Origin: DASWLF01 sp963768765
GTDB lineage: Bacteria > Desulfobacterota > Desulfobaccia > Desulfobaccales > 0-14-0-80-60-11
Length of the DNA stretch: 64,000 bases
Direction of reading: 5' to 3'
Assembly (NCBI GenBank): GCA_963768765.1
Contig: CAVYJK010000021.1
Coordinates: forward strand, 496,001-560,000
The position numbers were made by a program, and so were the translations under genes. Of the stretch, positions 1 to 8,223 are shown one piece after another (within the stretch, counting starts at the first letter, position 1; each line of letters begins with the position of its first letter). The notes below the pieces were generated by a model. The model did not search any database. It was not told the origin of the DNA and worked only from the letters and a program-made list of their open reading frames with translations.

Positions 1-292
1 CTTCATATCCAGATCATATCGGAACATTCAGGCAGTTATCTAAGGTGCCTATTCAGATCGGCCTACTCGCTTCCTGGGGTAAACTCCGCCATTTGCGGCT
101 GTCCCTGATGAAAAAAGGAAATCTGGGTTCTGGCAGGACCTAGAGAATCCTGGCCAAGGGCATGGGCCACTTGGAGACCATGAGCCAAGGGCGTGACCCT
201 CGGGTCTTTTTTATCCTGCAAGCCAAGTGCGCCGCGGTGGCCCAGGCCCTGGGGTCCCCCGGGGGCCTTCGTGTTTGCCCGGCAGACGCCCC
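1..292. other. Upstream stretch without a supported gene
   Basis: I see no convincing coding region here. The only open frame (minus strand, about 63-299) has no family resemblance and is rich in Gly, Pro and Arg, as expected for a chance frame in GC-rich DNA. The 3' end carries the promoter that drives the riboswitch. Confidence 0.5.
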
Positions 293-321
293 TTGACATC
301 TCCAGGGAAAGTGATTATGAT
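293..321 (+). promoter_or_regulatory. Sigma-70 type promoter for the cobalamin riboswitch transcript
   Basis: TTGACA at 293-298 and TATGAT at 316-321 are separated by exactly 17 bases, a near-perfect sigma-70 promoter. The riboswitch aptamer starts about a dozen bases downstream, so the leader RNA probably begins close to 328. Confidence 0.75.
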
Positions 322-332
322 TGAATTACCTT

Positions 333-485
333 ACAGGTCCCGCGAGGGTAACAGGGAAGACGGTTAGAAGCCGTCGCGGTCCCGCCGCTGTGATTGGGGA
401 CGAAACCGGCGAGAAGCCACTGGGATAAATATCCTGGGAAGGCGCCGGGATTAGGACGATCCAAGAGCCAGAAGACCTGCCTGTG
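333..485 (+). ncRNA. Cobalamin riboswitch aptamer
   Basis: The conserved blocks of the B12 riboswitch occur in the right order: GGGAAGACGGTTAGAAGCC near 354, the CCCGCCGCTGTGA block near 382, GAAGCCACTGGG near 412, CTGGGAAGGC near 434, and the terminal GAGCCAGAAGACCTGCC near 465. The closing helix pairs ACAGG at 333-337 with CCTGT at 480-484. The ligand class (adenosyl- or other cobalamin) cannot be told from the sequence. A GC-rich terminator follows directly, so cobalamin binding probably favours termination. Confidence 0.93.
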
Positions 486-491
486 AGAAAT

Positions 492-531
492 GGCGGACCC
501 GGGCTGCGGATTACAGCCCGGCCGCCTTTTT
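492..531 (+). terminator. Riboswitch expression-platform terminator
   Basis: GGCGG at 492-496 pairs with CCGCC at 522-526, and CCGGGCTG at 499-506 pairs with CAGCCCGG at 514-521. Five T follow at 527-531. The hairpin starts a few bases after the riboswitch closing helix, the usual place for a transcriptional off-switch. Confidence 0.8.
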
Positions 532-555
532 GAGGACCAAGCAAGACGGGTGCAA

Positions 556-592
556 TCCTCAATTCTCGTATTCCGGGAGTTGAGGATTTTTT
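556..592 (+). terminator. Second Rho-independent terminator
   Basis: TCCTCAA at 556-562 pairs perfectly with TTGAGGA at 580-586, with an inner CTC/GAG extension, and is followed by six T. It lies 25 bases after the first terminator, so the leader transcript meets two stops in series. Confidence 0.75.
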
Positions 593-596
593 GTTT

Positions 597-898
597 GGGG
601 GAGCCGGTTGGGGGCGGGGTTATCCGGCCCCTGCCCCGGCGCCCCCCCGGCTGCAGACCTTTATCCGCGGGCTTCTTGCCCCTCTCCTTATCCATGGCGC
701 CCTGGCGACCCTGGTTCCGGGTCTGGTTTTTGGCGAGGCCATTCCCGGGCCAGGGCCGCCAGGATTTTGCTGCCGCCGGCCGCGCCTTGCCCCAACGAAT
801 ATTTCAGGTCCCTTTCCTCCCGGGTTACAATAATTAGAAAATTGACCAAGCATGAAGGCCAGAGGCACGGGACTGCCCCTGCCGGAGCGGCAAGTTAT
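597..898. other. Gene-less stretch between riboswitch and metal-binding gene
   Basis: Several overlapping frames are open on both strands but none resembles a cobalamin or cobalt transport protein, and none has a ribosome binding site. One frame encodes a short hydrophobic run around 660-730, which might be the remnant of a lost signal peptide or membrane gene. I cannot assign it. Confidence 0.4.
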
Positions 899-927
899 TT
901 GGGTAAACCAGGTGGTCGGGTTACAAT
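899..927 (+). promoter_or_regulatory. Possible promoter of the CopZ-like gene
   Basis: TTGGGT at 899-904 and TACAAT at 922-927 are 17 bases apart, and the start codon follows at 955. The -35 match is only partial. If real, the metal-binding gene is independent of the riboswitch transcript. Confidence 0.35.
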
Positions 928-954
928 CCTGCCACCCGTCAAAGGAGGGCAAAA

Positions 955-1155
955 ATGCCGGAAATCGAGGTCAAAGGGATGAGTTGCGGCCACTGCGCCG
1001 CCGCGGTGACCAAGGCGCTCAATAGTTTGCCCGGAGTCACCGGGGTTCAGGTGGACCTGGCCGGCGGCCGGGTCACCTATGAGAGCCAGGGCCAGGCCTC
1101 CCGTGATGATGTGGTCCGGGCCATCAAGGCCGCGGGCTACGAGGTGGCGGGCTGA
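955..1155 (+). CDS. Heavy-metal-associated (HMA) domain protein, CopZ-like
   Basis: This 66-residue protein is a single HMA domain. The metal-binding loop GMSCGHC lies at residues 8-14, and the domain ends with the usual AIKAAGYEV helix and strand. Such proteins are soluble metallochaperones, most often for Cu(I), that pass metal to P-type ATPases through the paired cysteines. No P-type ATPase is in the window. A strong AAAGGAGG ribosome binding site lies eight bases before the ATG. It follows a cobalamin riboswitch and two terminators on the same strand. Whether B12 or cobalt has anything to do with it is open, because a separate promoter is possible. Confidence 0.9.
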   Translation: MPEIEVKGMSCGHCAAAVTKALNSLPGVTGVQVDLAGGRVTYESQGQASRDDVVRAIKAAGYEVAG

Positions 1156-1319
1156 GACTTCTGGACAGTGGCCAGGGGACCGGGGCCTTAAGGGGGGGTG
1201 CCCTTCACCGGCCCTGCCTTTAGACGCCCCTGGGCAATAACCCGTGAGCTTGCGATCGGCAGCCCCCCAGCCCAGCTCCAGTTGCAGGGAGGTCTGGGCT
1301 GGGAGGTTGGCAGCCGCTA

Positions 1320-2852
1320 TCAGTGGGACTCGCCTGACCGCCCACCTGCAGGCGCTTGCCGGGGCGCAGGAGAAGAGCGCGGTGCCGGAGCCGCCGGCCG
1401 GGCTGCCGGAGCTGGTCGAGGCGCCGGAGCTGACCGGAATTGAGCCTGGGGCGCGGCGCGAAATTCCCGAGGCATCGTGGGGGCCCGGAATTCCCGTTGC
1501 GGCATAGCCCGGAATTCCCGCCTCGGCGCAGCCTGAGGGGCTTCTACGGTCGATGGTCGGAACTCCCGCCGGGGCACGGCTTGAACCCCCGACGGCGCTC
1601 GGAATTCCTTTTGCGGCGCCGCCTGAAATTCCCGGGAAGGCGCGGGGCCGGCTTCACCCGGCGGCGTCACGAACTTGCCGGCGGGCGGATGCCGGAATTC
1701 CGGCCGGGTCTCCACTCTCATGGGCGTTCTCCCCTCCGGCCGTAGTTGCCGTTCCAACTTAATCTGCCGGCGCATCTGGGAGGTTTCGGTCCGCGTCGCC
1801 TGCGCGGGCAGCCCCATCCCTTTCGCACCCTGCAAGCCGGCCCGTCCCACCCTTTCCGCTCCCGGGGCCACCATAACCTTGGGAATCTCCTTGGTAAGGC
1901 GCGGCACATTGGCCGGCGGCGGCGTCACCCGGGGGCGGTTCAGCTCCCGTTCGGCCCGGCCGATATCCTCCACCCGGTGGATATCAAACGGGCGCCCTTC
2001 CCGCACCGACGCCGGAATCGACTCCCGGAGATAGGCATGGCGGTCCAGCAAGGCCGCCGGCGGCAGCCCATTGCGCACCTGGTTTAGGCTGACGCGGTTG
2101 ACGTAGTTGTTGATTTCCACCAGGTTCACGTTGGTGACCCGGGAGACGAAAGGAAAGGGTGGCCCGAAACAGTAGTAAGCCGACGGCGCATAGCTGGGAT
2201 AGTAAAAGTCGGTCAGTGGGAAAGTGCCGCCATAGACCACCGGTCCATAGTTAAAGGGGGCCAGGCAGCCGCAGTTGTAATAGGAATAGGACGGCAGGAA
2301 AGGCTGCCCGAAGCCCAGCAAGAAACTGGCGGCCTGGGCGAAGATCCAAAAAGGGGCGGTCATCAGGTCCAGGATCGGCGTCCCCGGATCATAGCCACCG
2401 GCGGGATAAAAGGCCGGCTCCGGGACATAATTGGGAGGCGGAATGGGAGCCCAGCCCATGTAGTAATCACTGCTGCGCCAGGCCGCGGTGGAAGGATACC
2501 AGGTGCTGCCTGGATTCCAGACCCAGCCGTAATCCGTGGTGGGCATCCAGTTGCCATAATGGTAGGTGGCCCAACCCCAGGGTTCCGAGGTTTCGAAGAC
2601 CCAGCCCCCCGAGGTGGGCACCCAGCGGCCATCTGTGTAGGGCCGCCAATTGGACGACACCCCGGTGGGGTACCAAACCGGGCCGTAATTGCCGTAATCG
2701 ACCCAGCTGCCATAGGACCCCAGGGAGTCGTAGAACATGGCCACGTCTTCCCCGGCCGCCATGGCCGGGGGCGCCGTCCCCAAGAGAAGGGCTGCCTGGA
2801 TTAATGCGGCCACCGCCAGCACCAGTCTTAACTTTCCTATGATTGTCGGCAT
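1320..2852 (-). CDS. DUF6600-type secreted protein with EFR-rich tail
   Basis: The product has about 510 residues. A signal peptide occupies residues 1-32 and ends in PPAMA. The next ~160 residues are rich in Trp, Tyr and Gly with spaced YxxxGxW motifs (SYGSWVDYGNY, EPWGWATYHYG, DYGWVWNPG), the pattern of DUF6600 proteins. A hydrophobic Pro/Tyr-rich middle follows. The C-terminal ~130 residues carry repeated REFRA/REFQ motifs in a Pro/Ala-rich low-complexity tail. I chose the ATG at 2852 because GGAGGG precedes it by six bases and a signal peptide starts there; the frame is open 20 codons further upstream. The protein is probably exported to the cell envelope. Function is unknown and it is not in an obvious operon. 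Confidence 0.75.
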   Translation of the reverse strand: MPTIIGKLRLVLAVAALIQAALLLGTAPPAMAAGEDVAMFYDSLGSYGSWVDYGNYGPVWYPTGVSSNWRPYTDGRWVPTSGGWVFETSEPWGWATYHYGNWMPTTDYGWVWNPGSTWYPSTAAWRSSDYYMGWAPIPPPNYVPEPAFYPAGGYDPGTPILDLMTAPFWIFAQAASFLLGFGQPFLPSYSYYNCGCLAPFNYGPVVYGGTFPLTDFYYPSYAPSAYYCFGPPFPFVSRVTNVNLVEINNYVNRVSLNQVRNGLPPAALLDRHAYLRESIPASVREGRPFDIHRVEDIGRAERELNRPRVTPPPANVPRLTKEIPKVMVAPGAERVGRAGLQGAKGMGLPAQATRTETSQMRRQIKLERQLRPEGRTPMRVETRPEFRHPPAGKFVTPPGEAGPAPSREFQAAPQKEFRAPSGVQAVPRREFRPSTVEAPQAAPRREFRAMPQREFRAPTMPREFRAAPQAQFRSAPAPRPAPAARPAAPAPRSSPAPRQAPAGGRSGESH

Positions 2853-3073
2853 GAGGGGCCCTCCGTTGTCTAACAGGGTTATCTGGCGGGCCGGGTGATG
2901 ACAAGAGAGCAAACAGCTCGGAAGCGGACGAACCCTGAGGTCGCCAGATTTGATTTTAAGGTAAGAATTGCGGGGCCTTAAATCAAGATGCCGGCAGAAC
3001 CGGGGAGCGCAAATGGAAGGATAAGCCGACCGGCAGCCCCTGCCTGGGATTGGCGGAGCCGGCTAAGGCCGCT

Positions 3074-3754
3074 CTAGCGGCGGCGGGCAAGCCCTTGCAG
3101 CTCCGCTCGCCAGAAAAGACGGTGCACCGGACGCAAATGCCAGGACTCCCCGGCGACTTCCGGCAAGATGCCGTTGAAATCCCCGGCAGCAAGGGCGTGG
3201 AAACGGCTGGTGGCTTGGAAGCCCAGGTAGACCAGCACGAACGGCAGCTTTTCTTCCCGGGCGAAGGCCTTCATGTCGGAAACCGGGACTTCCCGGCGCA
3301 ATTCATAGATCCAGACCCGGCCTCCGGGCTTGACGATCCGCCACATTTCCGCCAAACCGGTGGCCGGCCGGGGCCAGATATGAAAGCTGAAAGTTGCCAC
3401 GGCCAGGTCGAAAGCTTGGGCCGGAAAAGGGAGAGCCAGGGCGTCGGCCACCAGCCATTTCAGGGGTCGCCGGGGGCTTAGCGCCTCTTGCCGCCGCCGG
3501 CCCCGCCGAACCATGGCGTGGGCCAGGTCCAAACCCCAGAGATCCAGGTCCGGGCGCGCCTTGACCAGCTCCGCCAGGAGATACCCCGGGCCGGTGCCCA
3601 CGTCCAGCACCCGGGCCCCGGTGGGGAGCAAGGCGGCCAGGTCGGCCACAAAGCGCCGGTAGATCATGCGAAACAGGGAACCCCGGGCCATCCAGGCATA
3701 CAGCCAGGGCGGGGGCTCCAGATGTTTAACCCGGAAAATGGAAGTCGAAGTCAT
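3074..3754 (-). CDS. Class I SAM-dependent methyltransferase
   Basis: The 226-residue protein has the class I methyltransferase fold. Motif I is VLDVGTGPGYLL near residue 50, the acidic residue ending strand 2 is in WGLDLAHAMV, motif II is near LALPFPAQAFDLAV, and the post-II KPGGRVWIYEL block is present. The LPFPAQAFD sequence resembles the UbiE/MenG-like methyltransferase_11 family. The substrate cannot be inferred. Its start overlaps the 3' end of the small membrane protein gene upstream on the same strand by 29 bases, so the two are probably co-transcribed and translationally coupled. Confidence 0.85.
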   Translation of the reverse strand: MTSTSIFRVKHLEPPPWLYAWMARGSLFRMIYRRFVADLAALLPTGARVLDVGTGPGYLLAELVKARPDLDLWGLDLAHAMVRRGRRRQEALSPRRPLKWLVADALALPFPAQAFDLAVATFSFHIWPRPATGLAEMWRIVKPGGRVWIYELRREVPVSDMKAFAREEKLPFVLVYLGFQATSRFHALAAGDFNGILPEVAGESWHLRPVHRLFWRAELQGLARRR

Positions 3755-3941
3755 CGGGGTCCTTGCCCGCCAGCCGCCAGCCCAGGCTAAGCAGGGTCCT
3801 TTGCCAGCCGGTAAAGACCACCGCGGTGGCCAGGATAGAGAGCAACATCAGCCAGCCTTCGCTCAGGGCCGCCAGATAAAGGAGCAAGGCCATGACCGCC
3901 AGACCCGCCACCAGCAGCAAAATTTCAGGCAGATATTTCAT
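3726..3941 (-). CDS. Small two-helix membrane protein
   Basis: This 71-residue protein has two predicted membrane segments, about residues 5-25 and 30-48, and a short charged tail containing DPDDFDFHF. I do not recognise a family. The 3' end overlaps the start of the methyltransferase gene by 29 bases in another frame, which supports a real gene and a two-gene operon. Confidence 0.6.
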   Translation of the reverse strand: MKYLPEILLLVAGLAVMALLLYLAALSEGWLMLLSILATAVVFTGWQRTLLSLGWRLAGKDPDDFDFHFPG

Positions 3942-4096
3942 GAATTAATTTTATCATATTATGGACTCTGTCACTGCCAGGGGGAAATTCATTTCGTATG
4001 GAGCATTATCATAAGGGCGAACCTGTACGCCTTGGGGGACTGCGGAGGGCTGCTGACAGGCTGACGAAGGCCAGGAGGCGAGGCCCGGCAACTCCC

Positions 4097-4870
4097 TCAG
4101 ATGAGGCCGGCCCCCAGCGCCACGGCGATGGCGAAGAGCATCAAGGCCACCAAGACCTGGATAAAACGCAGGGTTATTTTTTTAACCAGGAGGTTGCCCA
4201 CGGAGGCGCCGCTGAAGGCGGCCAGCACCGCGGCCAACAGCAGCAGGCTGGTTTCCCCCAGGTTCAGCAGGTGAAAGTTGACGCTATAGACAATGATCCG
4301 GGGGATGTCCACCATGAGGGTAATTACCACGCCGGTGGCAATGAAGCTTTCCTTGGTGAGCCCGGCCTTGAGGAGAAAAGGGCTGCGCAGGGCCCCCTGG
4401 TGCCCGGAGAGGCCGCCGAAAAAACCGCTCAGGACGCCGCCCAGGGGCAGGTACTTCCGGTCAAAGGAGCGGGGCTCGAATTGGGGGACTAGCTCGAAGA
4501 GGGCAAAAAAGAGCATCAAGAAGCCCACCACCAGTTTCACCGGCATGACGTGGAGCTCCAGGCCCAGGAAGCGGTAGTCAACCAAGGGCTGAAGATGGGA
4601 GAGCCACAGGAGCATCTGGGCCCCCAGGACGGCGCTCAGGATGGCGGGCACCCCGAACCTCCACACCGTGCTTCGGTCCGCGTGTTTGCCCAACAGGGCC
4701 AGCTTGAAAAGGTTGTTGAGGAAGTGGACGATGGCGGTCAGGGCGATGGCGATATCGATGGGGAAAAAGAGGGCCATCACCGGGAGCAGCAAGGTGCCCA
4801 GGCCGAACCCGGAAAACAGGGTCAAGCCCGAAGCCAGGAAAGCTGCCAGGCTGATGATGAAATATTTCAT
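4097..4870 (-). CDS. TauE/SafE family membrane permease
   Basis: The 257-residue protein is strongly hydrophobic with about eight membrane helices. It carries the repeated glycine-rich segments typical of the TauE/SafE family, including GFGLGTLLLPVMALFFPIDIAIALTA near the N-terminus and LSGFFGGLSGHQGALRSP in the middle. Members export sulfite, sulfonates or related organic anions, so a role in sulfur-compound efflux fits a sulfate reducer, but the substrate is inferred. The gene appears to be monocistronic. Confidence 0.88.
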   Translation of the reverse strand: MKYFIISLAAFLASGLTLFSGFGLGTLLLPVMALFFPIDIAIALTAIVHFLNNLFKLALLGKHADRSTVWRFGVPAILSAVLGAQMLLWLSHLQPLVDYRFLGLELHVMPVKLVVGFLMLFFALFELVPQFEPRSFDRKYLPLGGVLSGFFGGLSGHQGALRSPFLLKAGLTKESFIATGVVITLMVDIPRIIVYSVNFHLLNLGETSLLLLAAVLAAFSGASVGNLLVKKITLRFIQVLVALMLFAIAVALGAGLI

Positions 4871-4961
4871 TGGCTTTTCAGGCAGGCACGCTAACCTACC
4901 GTTATTGGTTCTTTGGCACGGCCCGCCTTGCCCCTACAATCCCATTTTGGGGTTGGGGGAA

Positions 4962-5062
4962 GGTTTATTAGCCGTAGGCTAATAAACCCTGCAAGTAAAA
5001 ATGAGCCGAAGGCTCATTCGGTCAGGGGCTTTTGTCCCCTGCCCCGCCCCCTCCCCTAAACC
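4962..5062. repeat. Modular palindromic intergenic repeat, copy A
   Basis: The region has three nested parts. A perfect 12-bp inverted repeat lies at 4962-4988 (GGTTTATTAGCC / GGCTAATAAACC). A smaller palindrome TGAGCCGAAGGCTCA is at 5002-5016. A third hairpin AGGGGCttttgtCCCCT at 5024-5040 is followed by a C-rich tail. The same arrangement recurs at 22925, and the reverse complement of the last module recurs near 24107, 34204 and 39255. Confidence 0.7.
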
Positions 5063-5072
5063 ATTCCCTTTC

Positions 5073-6005
5073 TCACCGGAAATGGCAGGCCACCCAGTGT
5101 TCCGGGGCCGTTTCCCGGTAGTCCGGCACGGAGTCCCGGCAGCGGGGGAGTTGGGCTTCGGGGCAGCGGGGATGGAAGGGGCACCCCGGGGGCACGTTCA
5201 CCGGGCTGGGGGGCTCGCCCTTGAGGGCTGGGGGCCGGAAGGGCTGCTGCGGGTCAGGTAAGGGCACCGCGGCCAACAAAGCCTCGGTGTAGGGGTGCAG
5301 CCGTCCTCCGGCAAAGACCTCCCGGGGCGCCAGCTCCAGGAGGCGGCCCACGTACATCACCGCGATGCGGCTGCTGATCTGGGAAATGACGCTCAAATCG
5401 TGGGAGATGAACAGATAGGTGAGGCCGTAGCGCTGCTGCAGGTCGGCCAGCAGGTTGAGAATCTGGGCCTGAATGGAGACATCCAGGGCGCTGAGGGGCT
5501 CATCGGCCACGATGAGGCGGGGCTTGAGGGCCAGGGCCCGGGCGATGCCCAGGCGCTGGCGCTGGCCGCCGCTGAATTCATGGGGATAGCGGTCCAGGTG
5601 CTCGGCGCCCAGCCCCACTTCGGCCAGCAATTCCTCCACCCAGGCCCGCCGTTCCGGCCTGGTCCCCAACCCATGGATGATATAAGGTTCCTCCAGGATT
5701 TGCCTGATGGTCATACGGGGGTTCAGGGAGGAGTAGGGGTCCTGGAAGATGATCTGGATCTGCCGGCGCAAGGCTTTGAGGCGCCTGGCCGGCATGCCGG
5801 TCAGCTCCTCGCCCTCAAACCAGATGTGCCCCCGGGTGGCCGGGGCCAGCGCCAGGACCAGGCGGGCCAGGGTGGATTTGCCGCAGCCCGACTCCCCCAC
5901 CAGCCCCAGGGTTTCTCCGGAAGGGAGGTTAAGGCTCACCCCGTCCACCGCCTTGAGCGTGGGGCCCCGGCCCCAGGGGCCCGCCAGCCGGAAATGGCAG
6001 GACAA
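5073..6005 (-). CDS. Oligopeptide/dipeptide ABC transporter ATPase (OppF/DppF type), 5' end disturbed
   Basis: The 310-residue product has Walker A GESGCGKST near residue 37, the Q-loop at IIFQDPYSSLNP, the signature FSGGQRQR, Walker B RLIVADEPLSALD and the switch His in ISHDL. The C-terminal oligopeptide extension has the usual Cys cluster. It would power uptake of peptides or nickel-type ligands with two permeases and a binding protein, none of which are nearby. The start is odd. The homologous N-terminus continues upstream (residues IETLDLS) to a TGA at 6027-6029, which is also the stop codon of the AT-rich kinase gene. Only a TTG at 6005 is available and there is no good ribosome binding site. 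The natural start was probably lost when the neighbour arrived. Confidence 0.9.
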   Translation of the reverse strand: MSCHFRLAGPWGRGPTLKAVDGVSLNLPSGETLGLVGESGCGKSTLARLVLALAPATRGHIWFEGEELTGMPARRLKALRRQIQIIFQDPYSSLNPRMTIRQILEEPYIIHGLGTRPERRAWVEELLAEVGLGAEHLDRYPHEFSGGQRQRLGIARALALKPRLIVADEPLSALDVSIQAQILNLLADLQQRYGLTYLFISHDLSVISQISSRIAVMYVGRLLELAPREVFAGGRLHPYTEALLAAVPLPDPQQPFRPPALKGEPPSPVNVPPGCPFHPRCPEAQLPRCRDSVPDYRETAPEHWVACHFR

Positions 6006-6026
6006 GTCCAGGGTTTCTATAAAATA

Positions 6027-7031
6027 TCAGGCACTTGGATTAAAAAACATTCTTCTTTTTTGAAGAAGAGGTTCAATAGAAGTTAATTTATCTTCTATAG
6101 TAATGTGTGGATTATGTTTCACAGTACACATGTTCTTTCCTTCGATTTCAGAGATAAGAAAAGTTGATAAGATATCTAAGAGATAACTAACATATATTTC
6201 ATCAAAATGAATATCACGAAATAAATTAATAATATATTCTGGTCTAAAAAATGGATTTTCGCTAATCGTAGTTCCAAGCTCCAATAAATTGTTCCTTATC
6301 TTACGATTATCTGTTTCCTTTATAGCATCTTTTAAGCCTAATAAATTCAAATTTATTTCCACTATTGCATCGGAAATCTGTAATATTTTTTCTGGCTTAA
6401 TATCTAAAAACCTTAATTCATGTGTCGATAACATATCAAATTCAGGGAAAATTCTTTTAACAATTTTTATAATGTTTTTACCTTCTCTCTCTAAAGGATT
6501 ATTAACCTTTTTCTTGGCAAAAATACTTGTACCAAAATCAATAAGTATGGCCTGCCCTTCATTTACGATTATATTTCTATCATGCAAATCACCATGATAA
6601 ATATACTTACTATGTGCAAAGCTCAAAGCATCAAAAATATCATGCCATAAATTTAATCGTATTTTTAATTGTGGTTTATTTTTAAGAAAAGATTTAAGGG
6701 TCTCCCCCTGCAATAATTGCATAATAATATAAAAAAGTCCGTTATCTAATAGACCTGGTGCATAAATTTTGACTATTTTTGGATGATCTAATTTTGCTAT
6801 TTTCCTTGCTTCAGCCAAAGCTTGTTCATTTTTATCTCTATAATCCCCTTTTTTGGGAATCCAGACCTTGACTGCAACATCACGCTCCAGAAGCTTATCA
6901 TAAGCTTGAAATACAATTCCATTTGCTCCAGGTTTAAAAGCCTTCTTTAAAATTATATGGTCTATTTCTATAATCAGTCCATTTACGATTGCCTTACCAT
7001 CTTCTATTTTTAAACATGTTTTTTTTAACAT
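6027..7031 (-). CDS. Serine/threonine protein kinase-like protein, AT-rich and probably acquired
   Basis: This 334-residue protein has a recognisable kinase core: glycine loop GANGIVF at residues 35-41, catalytic-type lysine K55 in VAVKV, helix-C glutamate in AEARKIAKL, catalytic loop HGDLHDRN at 146-153 and metal-binding DFG at 165-167. The loop reads HGDLH instead of HRDLK, as in many bacterial and phage-borne kinases. The last ~150 residues have no recognised domain. The DNA is far richer in A and T than anything else nearby and its Lys/Ile/Asn-rich codons stand out. It lies between two Opp/Dpp ATPase genes that are normally adjacent. Start: ATG at 7031; a TTG two codons upstream is possible. 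Target and role are unknown. Confidence 0.85.
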   Translation of the reverse strand: MLKKTCLKIEDGKAIVNGLIIEIDHIILKKAFKPGANGIVFQAYDKLLERDVAVKVWIPKKGDYRDKNEQALAEARKIAKLDHPKIVKIYAPGLLDNGLFYIIMQLLQGETLKSFLKNKPQLKIRLNLWHDIFDALSFAHSKYIYHGDLHDRNIIVNEGQAILIDFGTSIFAKKKVNNPLEREGKNIIKIVKRIFPEFDMLSTHELRFLDIKPEKILQISDAIVEINLNLLGLKDAIKETDNRKIRNNLLELGTTISENPFFRPEYIINLFRDIHFDEIYVSYLLDILSTFLISEIEGKNMCTVKHNPHITIEDKLTSIEPLLQKRRMFFNPSA

Positions 7032-7068
7032 AGCCAAATTCTTTATTTATTAAAACTGGATCAAATTA

Positions 7069-8058
7069 TTACGCATAGTTCCAGCAGCGCACCAGGTGGT
7101 CGGGGCGCACCTCCACCCAGGGGGGCTCCGTCAGGCACCGCTCCCGGGCCTCGGGGCAGCGGTCCCGGAAGAGGCAGCCGGACAAAGGCTCCGTGGGCAC
7201 GTGGCCCTGGACCGTAGCCAGCGCCTCTCCCGGCGGGTGGCGGAAATCCAGTCGCGGCACCGCGCCCAGCAGGCCCCGGGTGTAGGGGTGGTCCGGGTGC
7301 TTGAAAAGTTCCCGGGTAGGCGCCTGCTCCACGATGAGCCCGGCGTACATCACCGCCACCCGGTCCGCGGTCTGGGCCACGATGCCCAGATTGTGGGTGA
7401 TGAACAGGATGGAAAGCCCCAACTCCGCCTGCAGCCGGCCCAGCAGGGCCAGGATCTGCGCCTGGATGGTGACGTCCAGGGCGGTGGTGGGCTCATCGGC
7501 GATGAGCAGGTCCGGTTCGCAGGCCAGGGCCATGGCGATCATGGCCCGCTGCCTGAGGCCACCGGAGAGCTGATGCGGGTATTGCTTAAGCCGGCGCTCG
7601 GCTTCGGGCAGGCCCACCCGGGTGAGGGCCGCGGCCGCTTCCCGGCGCGCCTGATGGTTGCTCAGCCCCCGGTGCAGGCGCAGGACCTCCATGACCTGCT
7701 CGCCGATGGTGAGCACCGGGTTAAGCGCCGTCATGGGCTCCTGGAAGACCATGGCGATGCGGTCCCCCCGGATCTGGCGCAGGCGCTCTTCGGGCGAGCT
7801 TAACAGGTCCTCCCCCAGAAAACGGATCTCGCCGGTGACGGTGGCCTGGGGCGAGGGCAGCAGCCTAAGGATGGACATGGCGGTGACGGTCTTGCCGCAG
7901 CCGGACTCCCCCACCAGGCCCAGGGTTTCGCCGGGCGCCAGCTCAAAGCTCACCCCGGCCACGGCCTGGAGGATCCCCCGGGGGGTGTCGAAGCGGACCT
8001 GAAGCTCCTGCACCTTAAGGAGCGGCGAGGCCGGGTTTACCGCCAGGTTGCCTTTCAT
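7069..8058 (-). CDS. Oligopeptide/dipeptide ABC transporter ATPase (OppD/DppD type)
   Basis: The 329-residue protein has Walker A GESGCGKT, Q-loop MVFQEPMTALNP, signature LSGGLRQRAMIA, Walker B LLIADEPTTALD and the switch motif ITHNL. The C-terminal oligo_HPY-type extension carries the conserved cysteines (GCLFRDRCPEA, then ERC and VRC). The LSGGLRQR and MTALNP motifs mark it as the OppD/DppD partner rather than OppF. In typical operons it is followed directly by the OppF gene. Here a kinase gene separates them by about 1 kb. No permease or binding-protein gene is nearby, so these ATPases would have to serve a transporter encoded elsewhere. Confidence 0.93.
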   Translation of the reverse strand: MKGNLAVNPASPLLKVQELQVRFDTPRGILQAVAGVSFELAPGETLGLVGESGCGKTVTAMSILRLLPSPQATVTGEIRFLGEDLLSSPEERLRQIRGDRIAMVFQEPMTALNPVLTIGEQVMEVLRLHRGLSNHQARREAAAALTRVGLPEAERRLKQYPHQLSGGLRQRAMIAMALACEPDLLIADEPTTALDVTIQAQILALLGRLQAELGLSILFITHNLGIVAQTADRVAVMYAGLIVEQAPTRELFKHPDHPYTRGLLGAVPRLDFRHPPGEALATVQGHVPTEPLSGCLFRDRCPEARERCLTEPPWVEVRPDHLVRCWNYA

Positions 8059-8223
8059 TTAAAAATCCGCATTTCCTTTTGAAGGTCCTTCATTACAATG
8101 TAGCACATCCGGGGATTTTCCTGCAGGGGTGTGACTTATCACGCCGGTTGAGTTCCTGTCTAAAAATGAAAAATTGGGGGGATGTCAGGCGATTTGGCGC
8201 CAGGCAATGGCTGCAAAGGGATT

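Noticed and set aside
490..837. Open frame starting inside the riboswitch and covering both terminators
   Set aside because: It runs through the riboswitch 3' end and two terminators, has no ribosome binding site and is low-complexity. It is a chance frame in GC-rich DNA.
4915..4940. TGGCAC...TTGCC word considered as a sigma-54 promoter
   Set aside because: The spacing between the GG and GC elements is too long for a -24/-12 promoter.
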